From: Ketobacter sp. MCCC 1A13808 | Lineage (GTDB): Bacteria; Pseudomonadota; Gammaproteobacteria; Pseudomonadales; Ketobacteraceae | Direction of reading: 5' to 3' | Assembly (NCBI RefSeq): GCF_009746715.1 | Contig: NZ_VRKW01000003.1 | Span: forward strand, 186,001 to 250,000 | DNA length: 64,000 nt | Part shown: one piece after another, positions 8,143 to 16,046 of the stretch | Position numbering within the stretch: position 1 is the stretch's first letter | Layout of the letters: the number at the start of each line of letters is the position of its first letter | The notes under the pieces: generated by a model | The model's input: only the letters and a program-made list of their open reading frames with translations | What the model was told of the DNA's origin: nothing | The model's database searches: none | Made by a program: the position numbers and the translations under genes

Positions 8143-10122
8143 CTATCGTAACGCCCTTAAGAAATGCATATGCTTTTCGTATTGGTCGATCATATCGGCG
8201 ATCAGCTGTTCCGTTGCCCACCCCATCACGCTGTAGTCCTGACCACCTTCTTTTAAGTACACTTCCGCATGGTAGTAGCGCAGCTCAGATCCGCGTTGGC
8301 TGCTGGTATCACGCATGACAAAACTGGGTGGTGTATAGGGTTTGGCGTGAACTGAATAAAAGAAATCGATTTCGTCACCATGCAACACTTCGAGCCAAAC
8401 CTGATCCTGATCATGATTAACCTTGGCGCGAATATTTTTGCTGCTGAATTCTGCGGCTACCTGCTCCATTGCCGGACGCACGTTCGTGTCCATAAATTCC
8501 GTGACCTCGTTGTGAGAGGGTTGCCGGACGATGCGCGATAAGCGTTTTTGCCAGGGAACCGGATTGGACATGACCCGCGGAGCCAGCATGGCGTCGCGCA
8601 GGCTGGTTTGTTTTACCTTTTCCAGGCGCAGGGCACGGAACAATCCCCAACACATTAACAGCATCACTATGGTAAAGGGCAGGGCGCTGGCGATGGTCGC
8701 GGTTTGCAGGGCACTCAAGCCCCCGGCTAATAGCAGCGATGCGGCGATGGCTCCTTCGGCAACGGCCCAGAAGATTCTTTGCCAAACCGGCGTGTCTTCG
8801 TTCTCACCGCCGGACGTCAACATGTCGACAACCAGTGAACCGGAATCGGAAGAAGTCACGAAAAAGGTAACGATGAGCACCGTCGCTAAGGTCGATGCGA
8901 TGGCAGTAAACGGCAAATGCTCAAAGAATTTAAACAAGGCGACGGAGGTGTCTGCGGAAACTGCTTCGGACAGTTCAACCAAGCCTTCATTAAATACCAT
9001 ATGGATAGCGGTATTACCGAATATTGTCATCCACAAAAAGGTAAAAACCGTGGGCACCAGCAACACACCCATAATGAATTCTCGCAGGGTTCGGCCACGG
9101 GAAATACGTGCGATAAACATACCCACGAAAGGCGACCAAGCGATCCACCAGCCCCAATAAAACAAAGTCCAACCACCAATCCAGTCCTTTTTCTGATAGG
9201 CATACAGGTTAAAGGTGCTTTCCACCAAGCTTGATAAATAATGCCCGGTGTTTTGTACAAAGGTCTGAAATAAATAAAGGGTCGGTCCGGCCAGCAAGGT
9301 GAATGCCATCAGCACCAGTGCCAGCACCAGATTCAGCTCCGATACCCGGCGGATGCCGCCATCCAACCCCATCACCACGGAAGTCGTGGCCAAGCCGGTG
9401 ATCGCGATAATCAGGCCCACTTGCAGCAAAGTGCTGTTGTTTGGCACGTCCAGCAGATAATGCAGACCGGAATTAATCTGGACCACACCCAGCCCCAGTG
9501 ACGTGGCAACCCCAAACAGGGTGCCCAGAACAGCAAAGGTATCCACCGCATGGCCAATAGGACCGTAAATGCGCTCGCCGATCAGTGGATACAGTGAAGA
9601 ACGGATCGTCAGTGGCAAATTCTGGCGGAAGCAAAAATACGCCAGGGACAGTGCAACTACCGCGTAAATGGCCCAGGCATGGATACCCCAATGGAAGAAG
9701 GTGATGCGCATGGCTTCACGGGCGGCATCCACGGTACCATCCGCGGCATCCGGCGGTGCGGTCATATGCATAATGGGTTCGGCCACACCATAAAACATCA
9801 AGCCAATACCCATGCCCGCTGAAAACAACATGGCAAACCAGGAACCATAGCTGTAATCCGGTTCACTGTGGTCCGGCCCCAGTTTTATTTTGCCATAATC
9901 GGAAAATGCCAGAATCACCACGAAAATCAAAAACAACGCTACTGCCAGAATATAAAACCAACCGGCCGTGTTCACTACCCAGGATTGCAGCGCTGCGAAC
10001 ACCGTTCCGGATTGTTCCGGCGCCAGAACGGCATACAACACAATGATTAAACACAAACCGGCAGAGCTGAAAAACACGGGTGGATTGATTTTGTACCAGT
10101 CTGGCTTGGTTGCATTATTCAT
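8143..10122 (-). CDS. BCCT-family transporter (betaine/choline/carnitine)
   Basis: A 659-residue transporter of the BCCT family, which imports quaternary ammonium compounds such as choline or glycine betaine by proton or sodium symport. Diagnostic stretches include the glycine motif SAGMGIGLMFYGVAEP and the Trp-rich WTLFYWGWWIAWSPFVGMFI segment forming the substrate site. A C-terminal cytoplasmic region of about 150 residues, as in E. coli BetT (677 aa), is often osmosensory. It follows the porin gene by 17 bases, so both are likely one operon. No betaine synthesis or degradation genes are nearby, so the exact substrate is unknown. Confidence 0.92.
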   Translation of the reverse strand: MNNATKPDWYKINPPVFFSSAGLCLIIVLYAVLAPEQSGTVFAALQSWVVNTAGWFYILAVALFLIFVVILAFSDYGKIKLGPDHSEPDYSYGSWFAMLFSAGMGIGLMFYGVAEPIMHMTAPPDAADGTVDAAREAMRITFFHWGIHAWAIYAVVALSLAYFCFRQNLPLTIRSSLYPLIGERIYGPIGHAVDTFAVLGTLFGVATSLGLGVVQINSGLHYLLDVPNNSTLLQVGLIIAITGLATTSVVMGLDGGIRRVSELNLVLALVLMAFTLLAGPTLYLFQTFVQNTGHYLSSLVESTFNLYAYQKKDWIGGWTLFYWGWWIAWSPFVGMFIARISRGRTLREFIMGVLLVPTVFTFLWMTIFGNTAIHMVFNEGLVELSEAVSADTSVALFKFFEHLPFTAIASTLATVLIVTFFVTSSDSGSLVVDMLTSGGENEDTPVWQRIFWAVAEGAIAASLLLAGGLSALQTATIASALPFTIVMLLMCWGLFRALRLEKVKQTSLRDAMLAPRVMSNPVPWQKRLSRIVRQPSHNEVTEFMDTNVRPAMEQVAAEFSSKNIRAKVNHDQDQVWLEVLHGDEIDFFYSVHAKPYTPPSFVMRDTSSQRGSELRYYHAEVYLKEGGQDYSVMGWATEQLIADMIDQYEKHMHFLRALR

Positions 10123-10139
10123 AGAGTTGGGCTCTTCAA

Positions 10140-11246
10140 TTAAAGATAGAAATCGAGGGTGACATACAACGCTTCAAAGTCGCCTTCGCCGATCATGCCG
10201 TTGCGATCGATAAAACCGTCCTGAGTTAAGTATTCTACGTAGACCCAGCCGGGACCGTAGTCGTACTTGAACCCCGGCGCCAATGCGGTAACGGTATCGG
10301 CATCCGAGCCTTGGGTGTCCGGCTTGGCTGCGGTGGTGTCCAGATACCAGTTCCAGTTACCACGGGTGTATCCCAGTTCCAGGCCGTAGCGCTGATTTTC
10401 AATTTCATCGGGCAGCGGTGGGGTTTGTATTTGAGCGTATTCCGTCGGCAGGTCTCGCTGGGTGCTGACCAGCGAAGCGTTGAGATACCAGTTTCCCATG
10501 GTGCCCTGGTAATAGAGGACGGCCGCTTTGTGCGAATCATCCACCGGGCGTTCGGGGTTCCCGGTTAGATCCTGCAGTTTGCCGGCCTGCACCGATGCCC
10601 CGATGGTGTGCTGTGCAGTGAGGCTGTATTCAATATTGCCGACCCAGGTTTGCACCTTGCGATACGTGTCGGAGCTACCCCAGTGGCCATTATCATCCAT
10701 AGTGTCGGTGCTGGTGGTACCCCAGTCATCGGCCAGATAAAGGGCCGCGTCATAGCGCCACCCGGTGAAATCACCTTCCAGTTTTGCACCTACATCCATC
10801 TGATCACCGTAGCCGCCCAGCAGCATATCCCCGGGCCAGAAATTTATAGATTTCCAACCAAAAGGCACCTGGCTTTTACCCACTTTTATTTGATGTTGCG
10901 GGCTCAGTTGCCAGCCCACCCAGGCTTTATGTACGCCCCACTGATCGCCGCTGGAGTTGTTATCCGGATCGGTAAAACTACCGCGACCGGCGCGGACTTC
11001 GGCGGAATAGAGCCAGCGCCCGTCGGCTTCATCGGCGGCACCATCCAGATAGAGAATCAGGGCTTCGCTGCCAATTTCTCCCCAGCTGTTTTTGTTAGCT
11101 TCGTCGTCTGGCAGATATTGATAGTTGGCCCAAAAGCCGCCTGAGAGAGTGTGTTGTGCGGTGCTATTGCAGGGGATGGTCAGCATCGTTGCTGTGAATA
11201 AGGCCGGACTGATACCAAGGGCGTTGCAGTTGATTTTTATCATCAA
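10140..11246 (-). CDS. Outer-membrane porin-like beta-barrel protein
   Basis: A 368-residue protein with a signal peptide (about residues 1-30), followed by alternating hydrophobic/polar strands with aromatic girdles and an N-terminal LSGGFWANYQYL strand. It ends in YVTLDFYL, a typical beta-barrel C-terminus recognised by the Bam machinery, although the last residue is Leu rather than Phe. The phrase VGKSQVPFGW resembles phosphate-selective porin (OprO/P-like) and related families. The gene is immediately upstream of and cotranscribed with a BCCT transporter, suggesting the porin brings the same solute across the outer membrane (inference). Confidence 0.8.
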   Translation of the reverse strand: MMIKINCNALGISPALFTATMLTIPCNSTAQHTLSGGFWANYQYLPDDEANKNSWGEIGSEALILYLDGAADEADGRWLYSAEVRAGRGSFTDPDNNSSGDQWGVHKAWVGWQLSPQHQIKVGKSQVPFGWKSINFWPGDMLLGGYGDQMDVGAKLEGDFTGWRYDAALYLADDWGTTSTDTMDDNGHWGSSDTYRKVQTWVGNIEYSLTAQHTIGASVQAGKLQDLTGNPERPVDDSHKAAVLYYQGTMGNWYLNASLVSTQRDLPTEYAQIQTPPLPDEIENQRYGLELGYTRGNWNWYLDTTAAKPDTQGSDADTVTALAPGFKYDYGPGWVYVEYLTQDGFIDRNGMIGEGDFEALYVTLDFYL

Positions 11247-11602
11247 GCGCCTCCGTGCGTGACTTTGATTCCACCGTCGTAAACAAAGTGAAATAGTCTT
11301 TAACAGTGGCAGTTAATACACAATGTCGCAAGTGGGCGGGCAATCAGCGACACAAAGGTGGGGGGGGGTAGCACGGCAGAATAGTTATACATAGCACCAG
11401 TCGGCTAAGTGGGTGACGTTTTGCTCGGTGATAGGGGAAACGGGGCAGAGTCTGTGTATTCGGGGCTTTTCAACCGACTGAAGGGTCATTATACTGAGCG
11501 CGTGCTCAATTAATTTCGGAGTCCGTAATTGCAGGTCTGGGCACAGACATAAAGTAAGCAGCCACAAATAAATATTTAAATAAAACAATAAGATGGCGCA
11601 CT
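11247..11602. promoter_or_regulatory. Divergent intergenic region with a candidate TetR-type operator
   Basis: This 356-base gap separates the divergent porin and FadL genes. It holds a dyad TGAGC-gcgt-GCTCA at 11495-11508, about 95 bases before the fadL start, and a run of nine G residues near 11360-11368. The dyad has the size and placement of a TetR-family operator, and a TetR gene lies at the other end of fadL. Neither a promoter nor binding is demonstrated. Confidence 0.35.
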
Positions 11603-13270
11603 ATGAATGTAATCGGACCTAAAATAAATGTACCTCTGTGGGCGCTGGTTTTCAGTGTGCTTGTGAATTCGTTTGGGACGCAGGCCGCTCTAGTAGAAAA
11701 CCTCACCATGGGTAATGCCAAAGCCCTCTCCCTCGGCAATGCGGTGACGGCTGACCCACCTTCCATTGATTCTATCCATTACAATCCCGCGGGCTTAGCC
11801 AAGCTGAAAGGGCGTCAGTTGAACCTGAAAGTATTGGCGGCCTCGATGGAATTCGAAGTCGCATTCGGCGGGCACGATGATAAAACCCGACAGATTCTTG
11901 ATGGTTTTGAATATCACGATGAAGCCGCTCATCGAACCAGCAAAACCTCTACGATTGGTTTGCGCTTGCCCTACGACGAAGGCGTTACTGAGTGGCCGCT
12001 ACCGGTTCTAATTATGCCGATGGGTGGTGCTTCCTATTCGCCGCCGGGCTCGGACGTCACCTTTGCCACGGCGGCTTATGCGCCTATGGCGGCTGGCTAT
12101 ATCCGTGAGGATGAAGATGATCCAGCGCGATTCATGGGGGAGTATATGTCGATGGCAACCATCACCTACTTCTCACCCTCCATCGGCGTTCAGCTGACCG
12201 AACACTGGTCTGTGGGTGCGTCCATCAATTTTTCCTGGCAGGGGGTTACGGCGGGCACCTCAATACGAGTGCCGAACATTGCACTGGCGTGGGGGGAGTT
12301 GTTAACCCGGCGGTTACAGGAACAAAATGCGTGTCCGGCGCAGGATGATCCGATGCCACTGGCAAATCTATGCGGCCTGGACCAGAGCCTGGCGCGGATG
12401 GGACCCTATACCAATGCGACTCAACTGGAATTTGATGCGGAATCCGGTTTGGTAGCGGGAATCAATATCGGCGCGCTGTGGCAACCCAATGACTGGTTTA
12501 CTTGGGGTGTAGTGTATCAATTTGAGCGAAAAGCGAATTTGGATGGCACTTATCGTTTGACCTATCACGATGAATGGGTCAATTTTTTTGGCGGCTTGCA
12601 TCAGTCCAATTTGGGCCAGGGCATTAATTTCCTGTTGCCGTTTCCTGACGGGCAGGTGGATTCCCCTCACGGACGTGGAATTGAATACGGAAAAGCGGAG
12701 ATAGAAATTATAACCCCGGCACACTTCTCTACCGGCATCAGCCTGCAAGCCGCGCCGCGCTGGAAACTCAACATCGACGTTAAATGGACCGATTGGGGAG
12801 TTTGGGATGGGCTTAGCGTATCGTTTGATCAGCCCTTGGATTTTACTAAATTGGCGACCCTGGTCTCGGCGTATTCCGAATTGACTGAGCTAACGATCCC
12901 GCGACATTACAAAAGTGTGTGGAATTGGGCCTTCGGTGTGGAATATCAGTACAACGATAATCTGGCGTTGCGCTTTGGTTATGAGCCCCGCAAGAGTTCC
13001 ATTCCGGATGATAAGCAAGACGTCTTGTTGCCGGTGGGGGACGCAGAACTTTTTGGCTTTGGCGTTGAATACACGATGAGAAATGACCGGTTATTGGAGG
13101 TGGCGTTGGGGTATGTGCATGCTGAAGCCAGTGTTCCGGCAAATACCAGTACCAATGCGAACAGCTCAGATGATTTTAATAATTTTATCTATAACCCCTA
13201 TGCGGGAACGGACTTTAGCAGCCAGATGAACGCGTATCTTCTGGAGGTCAGCTACAGTGCTCCCTTTTAA
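11603..13270 (+). CDS. FadL/OmpP1/TodX family outer-membrane transporter
   Basis: A 555-residue protein with a signal peptide ending near Ala29 and the FadL hallmark NPAGL at residues 61-65 within GNAVTADPPSIDSIHYNPAG. It continues as a 14-strand-type barrel pattern and ends in a terminal aromatic (VSYSAPF). The family carries long-chain fatty acids or hydrophobic aromatics across the outer membrane. Longer than E. coli FadL (446 aa), with inserts such as the two Cys residues around residues 247-258, which may form a disulfide in an extracellular loop. A TetR gene converges on it and overlaps its 3' end by 4 bases. Confidence 0.92.
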   Translation: MNVIGPKINVPLWALVFSVLVNSFGTQAALVENLTMGNAKALSLGNAVTADPPSIDSIHYNPAGLAKLKGRQLNLKVLAASMEFEVAFGGHDDKTRQILDGFEYHDEAAHRTSKTSTIGLRLPYDEGVTEWPLPVLIMPMGGASYSPPGSDVTFATAAYAPMAAGYIREDEDDPARFMGEYMSMATITYFSPSIGVQLTEHWSVGASINFSWQGVTAGTSIRVPNIALAWGELLTRRLQEQNACPAQDDPMPLANLCGLDQSLARMGPYTNATQLEFDAESGLVAGINIGALWQPNDWFTWGVVYQFERKANLDGTYRLTYHDEWVNFFGGLHQSNLGQGINFLLPFPDGQVDSPHGRGIEYGKAEIEIITPAHFSTGISLQAAPRWKLNIDVKWTDWGVWDGLSVSFDQPLDFTKLATLVSAYSELTELTIPRHYKSVWNWAFGVEYQYNDNLALRFGYEPRKSSIPDDKQDVLLPVGDAELFGFGVEYTMRNDRLLEVALGYVHAEASVPANTSTNANSSDDFNNFIYNPYAGTDFSSQMNAYLLEVSYSAPF

Positions 13271-13908
13271 GTTCGCGCAGACGTGGCGCCGTTAAAAATG
13301 GTGTCCACCAATTCTTCTGCCACAACGGAGTCCAGATCCTGTTGCTCATCCGCAAAATTCAGTCCGGGTTTAAGCAGTCCCGGATTAATTAGAATATTAA
13401 TAGAGCCCAGCAGAAGCGTATGCAGGGTGAGCGGATTCAACGGTTTGATGTCCCCGCGTTTTATGCACAGGTCGATCGCCGCATCAAACAGCAGAAGATA
13501 AGGGTGAAGATATTTGCGTTTCAGGTAATCGGCGCGTTCGCTGTCGCTGTTCAGCTCTCTGAAGAATAAACGGAACATAGCCGGTCTGAGTTTCGCCAAA
13601 CGAAATAACTCGGCGATGTTTTCGCGTAATAGATCAAATGATTGGGTAGGCATTGATAATTGTTTATATTGTGCGATCAGCGATTTAAATTCCCGTTCAA
13701 TGAGGGTGTCGACAACCTCATACCACAGTTTTTGCTTTGAACCGAAATGATGAATAAACAGCGAGTCGCTGACACCGACGTCGGCGGCCAGTTTACGGAT
13801 CGATACATTTTTAAAATCGTGTTCTGAAAATTCCTGAAAAGCGAGTTCTAATAATTTATCGCGCTTGATTCGGTCTTTATCCAGAGGTCGGCCGCGGGCT
13901 TTCGACAT
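13267..13908 (-). CDS. TetR-family transcriptional regulator
   Basis: A 213-residue regulator. The N-terminal helix-turn-helix is clear (about residues 18-62, with VSIRKLAADVGVSDSLFIHH and FGSKQKLWYEVVD); the remainder is the all-helical ligand-binding domain. Its 3' end overlaps the convergent FadL gene by 4 bases. It is on the same strand as, and 56 bases downstream of, the DoxX-MarR-membrane protein operon. It may control fadL or its own operon; the ligand could be an acyl compound, but this is a guess from context. Confidence 0.92.
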   Translation of the reverse strand: MSKARGRPLDKDRIKRDKLLELAFQEFSEHDFKNVSIRKLAADVGVSDSLFIHHFGSKQKLWYEVVDTLIEREFKSLIAQYKQLSMPTQSFDLLRENIAELFRLAKLRPAMFRLFFRELNSDSERADYLKRKYLHPYLLLFDAAIDLCIKRGDIKPLNPLTLHTLLLGSINILINPGLLKPGLNFADEQQDLDSVVAEELVDTIFNGATSART

Positions 13909-13964
13909 TGGTAGTTCTTGTTAGGGTTAGGGGTGCCCTGATTATACGGGGGGTCGCCGCAATC

Positions 13965-14288
13965 TTAAACCTTCCGTTCCGGTAATTTAATATGACGAGA
14001 GGTTAATTGCCAGCGTGATCCACGCCCTCGATGGGCGTCCAGCCCCATAATCGACTGATAAGTATGGCGTGTCAAAACAGCCGCAGAAAGTAACGAGAAT
14101 GTAATGGGCTTCCAGCCGATAATCCAATCCCGGCCGTGCCACCAATATTCAATGACGAACAATCCACCGTAGAGCCACGCATGGGTGCCCGCGCCGATGG
14201 CAAAAGCGATACTCAAGTAATGTTTCGGCGAGCCTGAAAAGGGGCGGGTGCGAAAGCCGGGGGCTTTATTTATAACGGTGTCGTTCAT
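13965..14288 (-). CDS. Small conserved-looking membrane protein
   Basis: A 107-residue protein beginning MNDTVINKAPGFRTRPFSG. I chose this start because it overlaps the stop of the upstream gene as ATGA (14285-14288); the longer frame to 14378 has no support. Two hydrophobic segments are visible, one around ISIAFAIGAGTHAWLYGGLFVIEYW-like residues 23-45 and one near GWKPITFSLLSAAVLTRHTY. No domain is recognised. Translational coupling indicates that it works with the preceding membrane protein. Confidence 0.65.
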   Translation of the reverse strand: MNDTVINKAPGFRTRPFSGSPKHYLSIAFAIGAGTHAWLYGGLFVIEYWWHGRDWIIGWKPITFSLLSAAVLTRHTYQSIMGLDAHRGRGSRWQLTSRHIKLPERKV

Positions 14289-14821
14289 GATGCCAGTCCT
14301 GGTTTGGTAACGGCAAGAAACACAACAATCACGGCGAAATAGGTGATCAGCGGCGTTGTAATCAGGAAGAACCACCAATGTTGGCGGATTTTTCGTTCAT
14401 GGGCTTCCGGACCTTGCCGGGCCAAGACGGCGTGTTTGTTGCCGCCCAGGTGAGAGAGGTGGTAATCAAGAAATTCGATCGGCAGAAACAAACCGAAAAC
14501 GATCAGCAATTTTAATGTCAGCCAAGTCGAGCTGGTATTCCAGCCCGCGGCCAGATACAGCAATGGACCGCTAACCATAATAACCGGAAAGGCGATGTGC
14601 TCGATCTTGGCTCCTTCGTCAAAACGATCCATTACCCAGTCGCGCAGTACCATAATTCCGATATCATCAGGATTACGCCGCCAAGCTTTAAATACCGGCA
14701 CCAGATAATACATATAGGCAACGGATGTGCTCCAGATCCAGGCCATGACCGCGAACAAATGTATGAATTTGATTTCCATATACCATGGCATCAACACCAT
14801 GCGAACGGATTCCATTGTCAC
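14285..14821 (-). CDS. Multi-pass membrane protein (CopD/DUF2269-like)
   Basis: A 178-residue protein with about four transmembrane helices: near residues 17-40 (FIHLFAVMAWIWSTSVAYMY), 75-95, 101-120 and 150-172. The His-containing first helix and overall size resemble the DUF2269/CopD-like families of small integral membrane proteins, some of which bind haem or metal, but I cannot name it firmly. It starts 8 bases after the MarR stop and is coupled to the following gene, as part of the doxX-marR operon. Confidence 0.7.
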   Translation of the reverse strand: MTMESVRMVLMPWYMEIKFIHLFAVMAWIWSTSVAYMYYLVPVFKAWRRNPDDIGIMVLRDWVMDRFDEGAKIEHIAFPVIMVSGPLLYLAAGWNTSSTWLTLKLLIVFGLFLPIEFLDYHLSHLGGNKHAVLARQGPEAHERKIRQHWWFFLITTPLITYFAVIVVFLAVTKPGLAS

Positions 14822-14829
14822 TTCTCCCC

Positions 14830-15399
14830 TCAGAAATCTGGGTTACCAATTGGTTTTTTTGTTTTTGTGTGACGTACCAGGGCATCTATCGAACTGTCGT
14901 TATCCTGTGTTCGTGCTTCTGCCTCGGTCGCTTGCACCGGTACACCCCAGTCGCTTTCCACCAGAATACGGCGTAATTCAAGTAACGCCTTGCGCCCCAG
15001 CCGATTTTCGATTTCTGCGTCGATTCGTGTCAGGGCATTAATGGCAACCTGCCCAATTTCCAGACCCTGGGAATTGTAACGAACAATCTTGGCGCGGGCG
15101 TCATCGGGGTCCGGTACCAAGCGCACCAATTTGCGCTGCTCCATATCCACCAATAATTGCTGCACCGCCTGACGGCTGATACCAATGCGCCGGGCCAGCT
15201 CCGACGGGCGCGTGATGCCATCGGCCAGGTTCGCCATAATCATCGATTGGGTACGGGATACCTTGGGAAAGCCGGCAGCTTTGAAATGGTTCTGCAAACC
15301 TTCGTCCATCCAGTAAAACGCATGTAACAGTCCGCTCATTAAAAAATAGCGGGAAGTGAGGGAGTCGCTTTCCTGTTCGGAGGGCTTTTTTTGGGTCAC
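14830..15399 (-). CDS. MarR-family transcriptional regulator
   Basis: A 189-residue winged-helix regulator. The core is at about residues 40-120: SMIMANLADGITRPSELARR, IGISRQAVQQLLVDMEQRKL and the wing VRLVPDPDDARAKIVRY. These match MarR proteins, which usually repress their own operon and respond to phenolic or oxidative signals. An N-terminal and a Gln/Thr-rich C-terminal extension make it slightly long. It starts 4 bases after doxX. A MarR-type palindrome overlaps the operon promoter, consistent with autoregulation. Confidence 0.92.
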   Translation of the reverse strand: MTQKKPSEQESDSLTSRYFLMSGLLHAFYWMDEGLQNHFKAAGFPKVSRTQSMIMANLADGITRPSELARRIGISRQAVQQLLVDMEQRKLVRLVPDPDDARAKIVRYNSQGLEIGQVAINALTRIDAEIENRLGRKALLELRRILVESDWGVPVQATEAEARTQDNDSSIDALVRHTKTKKPIGNPDF

Positions 15400-15403
15400 T
15401 GGA

Positions 15404-15823
15404 TCAGGCTCCTTTGCCGATGGCTGAGGTAACGCAATGGGTTAGGTGATTGACGGTGGTGCGGCACGCGGGGTCGAGGGAGCCAAGCTGCCAGGCCGAC
15501 ACCCCGACGCACAGCAGCAGGATCACCAGTGTGCCCCATCCGAACACCGGGGGTCGCTTCGCAAAATTAGTCCAGGTGGCGCCGGCCATGACGCCAACCA
15601 GCAGCAGCCCCCCGAGTAAACCCCAGACGTTGCCGGAAAAGCCGATCATTAGCATCACACAGGCAAATAATTCGACTGTGCCTGCCAGCCGGGCCACCCA
15701 GAAAGGAAAGTGAAAGCGGGCAAATTCTTTGCGCATATGCGGATGGCCAATCAGCTTGAAAATGGCCGCGGGCAGAAAAAATAAAATAATCAGGAGTTGA
15801 ATCCCTTGTGCTGCGTAGTCCAT
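15404..15823 (-). CDS. DoxX-family membrane protein
   Basis: A 139-residue protein with four predicted membrane helices (about 8-24, 46-62, 66-86 and 95-111) and the DoxX-type loop with LIGHPHMRKEFARFHFPFW. DoxX proteins occur in inner membranes and are often linked to redox stress or terminal oxidases; function is loosely defined. It is the first gene of the operon with the MarR regulator and two more membrane proteins. Confidence 0.8.
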   Translation of the reverse strand: MDYAAQGIQLLIILFFLPAAIFKLIGHPHMRKEFARFHFPFWVARLAGTVELFACVMLMIGFSGNVWGLLGGLLLVGVMAGATWTNFAKRPPVFGWGTLVILLLCVGVSAWQLGSLDPACRTTVNHLTHCVTSAIGKGA

Positions 15824-15860
15824 GCAGTGCTCTTGTGTTTGTTATGGTTAAGATTGAGCC

Positions 15861-15890
15861 AGAATAGGCAATCAATTGACAAACGTCAAT
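15861..15890 (-). promoter_or_regulatory. doxX operon promoter overlapped by a MarR-type palindrome
   Basis: On the minus strand TTGACG (15889-15884) and TATTCT (15866-15861) are spaced by 17 bases, a good sigma70 promoter. The palindrome ATTGAC-aaac-GTCAAT (15875-15890) covers the -35 element and has the length and TTGAC/GTCAA half-sites common to MarR operators. It lies about 40-65 bases upstream of doxX, whose operon encodes a MarR protein, so autoregulation is likely. Confidence 0.6.
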
Positions 15891-16046
15891 CACCGAAAAA
15901 GCCCATTTTTTGGTAGCTGGAGTCAAAGACGGCGGGTGGATTTGCAAGAAAGCGTGCTTGGAAGGGGTAACGAATAGGTTGCAACGAGCTTTATATTGAT
16001 TTGAAATTGCGGGACTCACGATTCAAAGCACAAGGAAAAAATACGC

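Noticed and set aside
8531-9160. 209-residue plus-strand frame within the BCCT gene
   Set aside because: Antisense shadow with Ser/Thr/Lys-rich low-information sequence and no supporting start.
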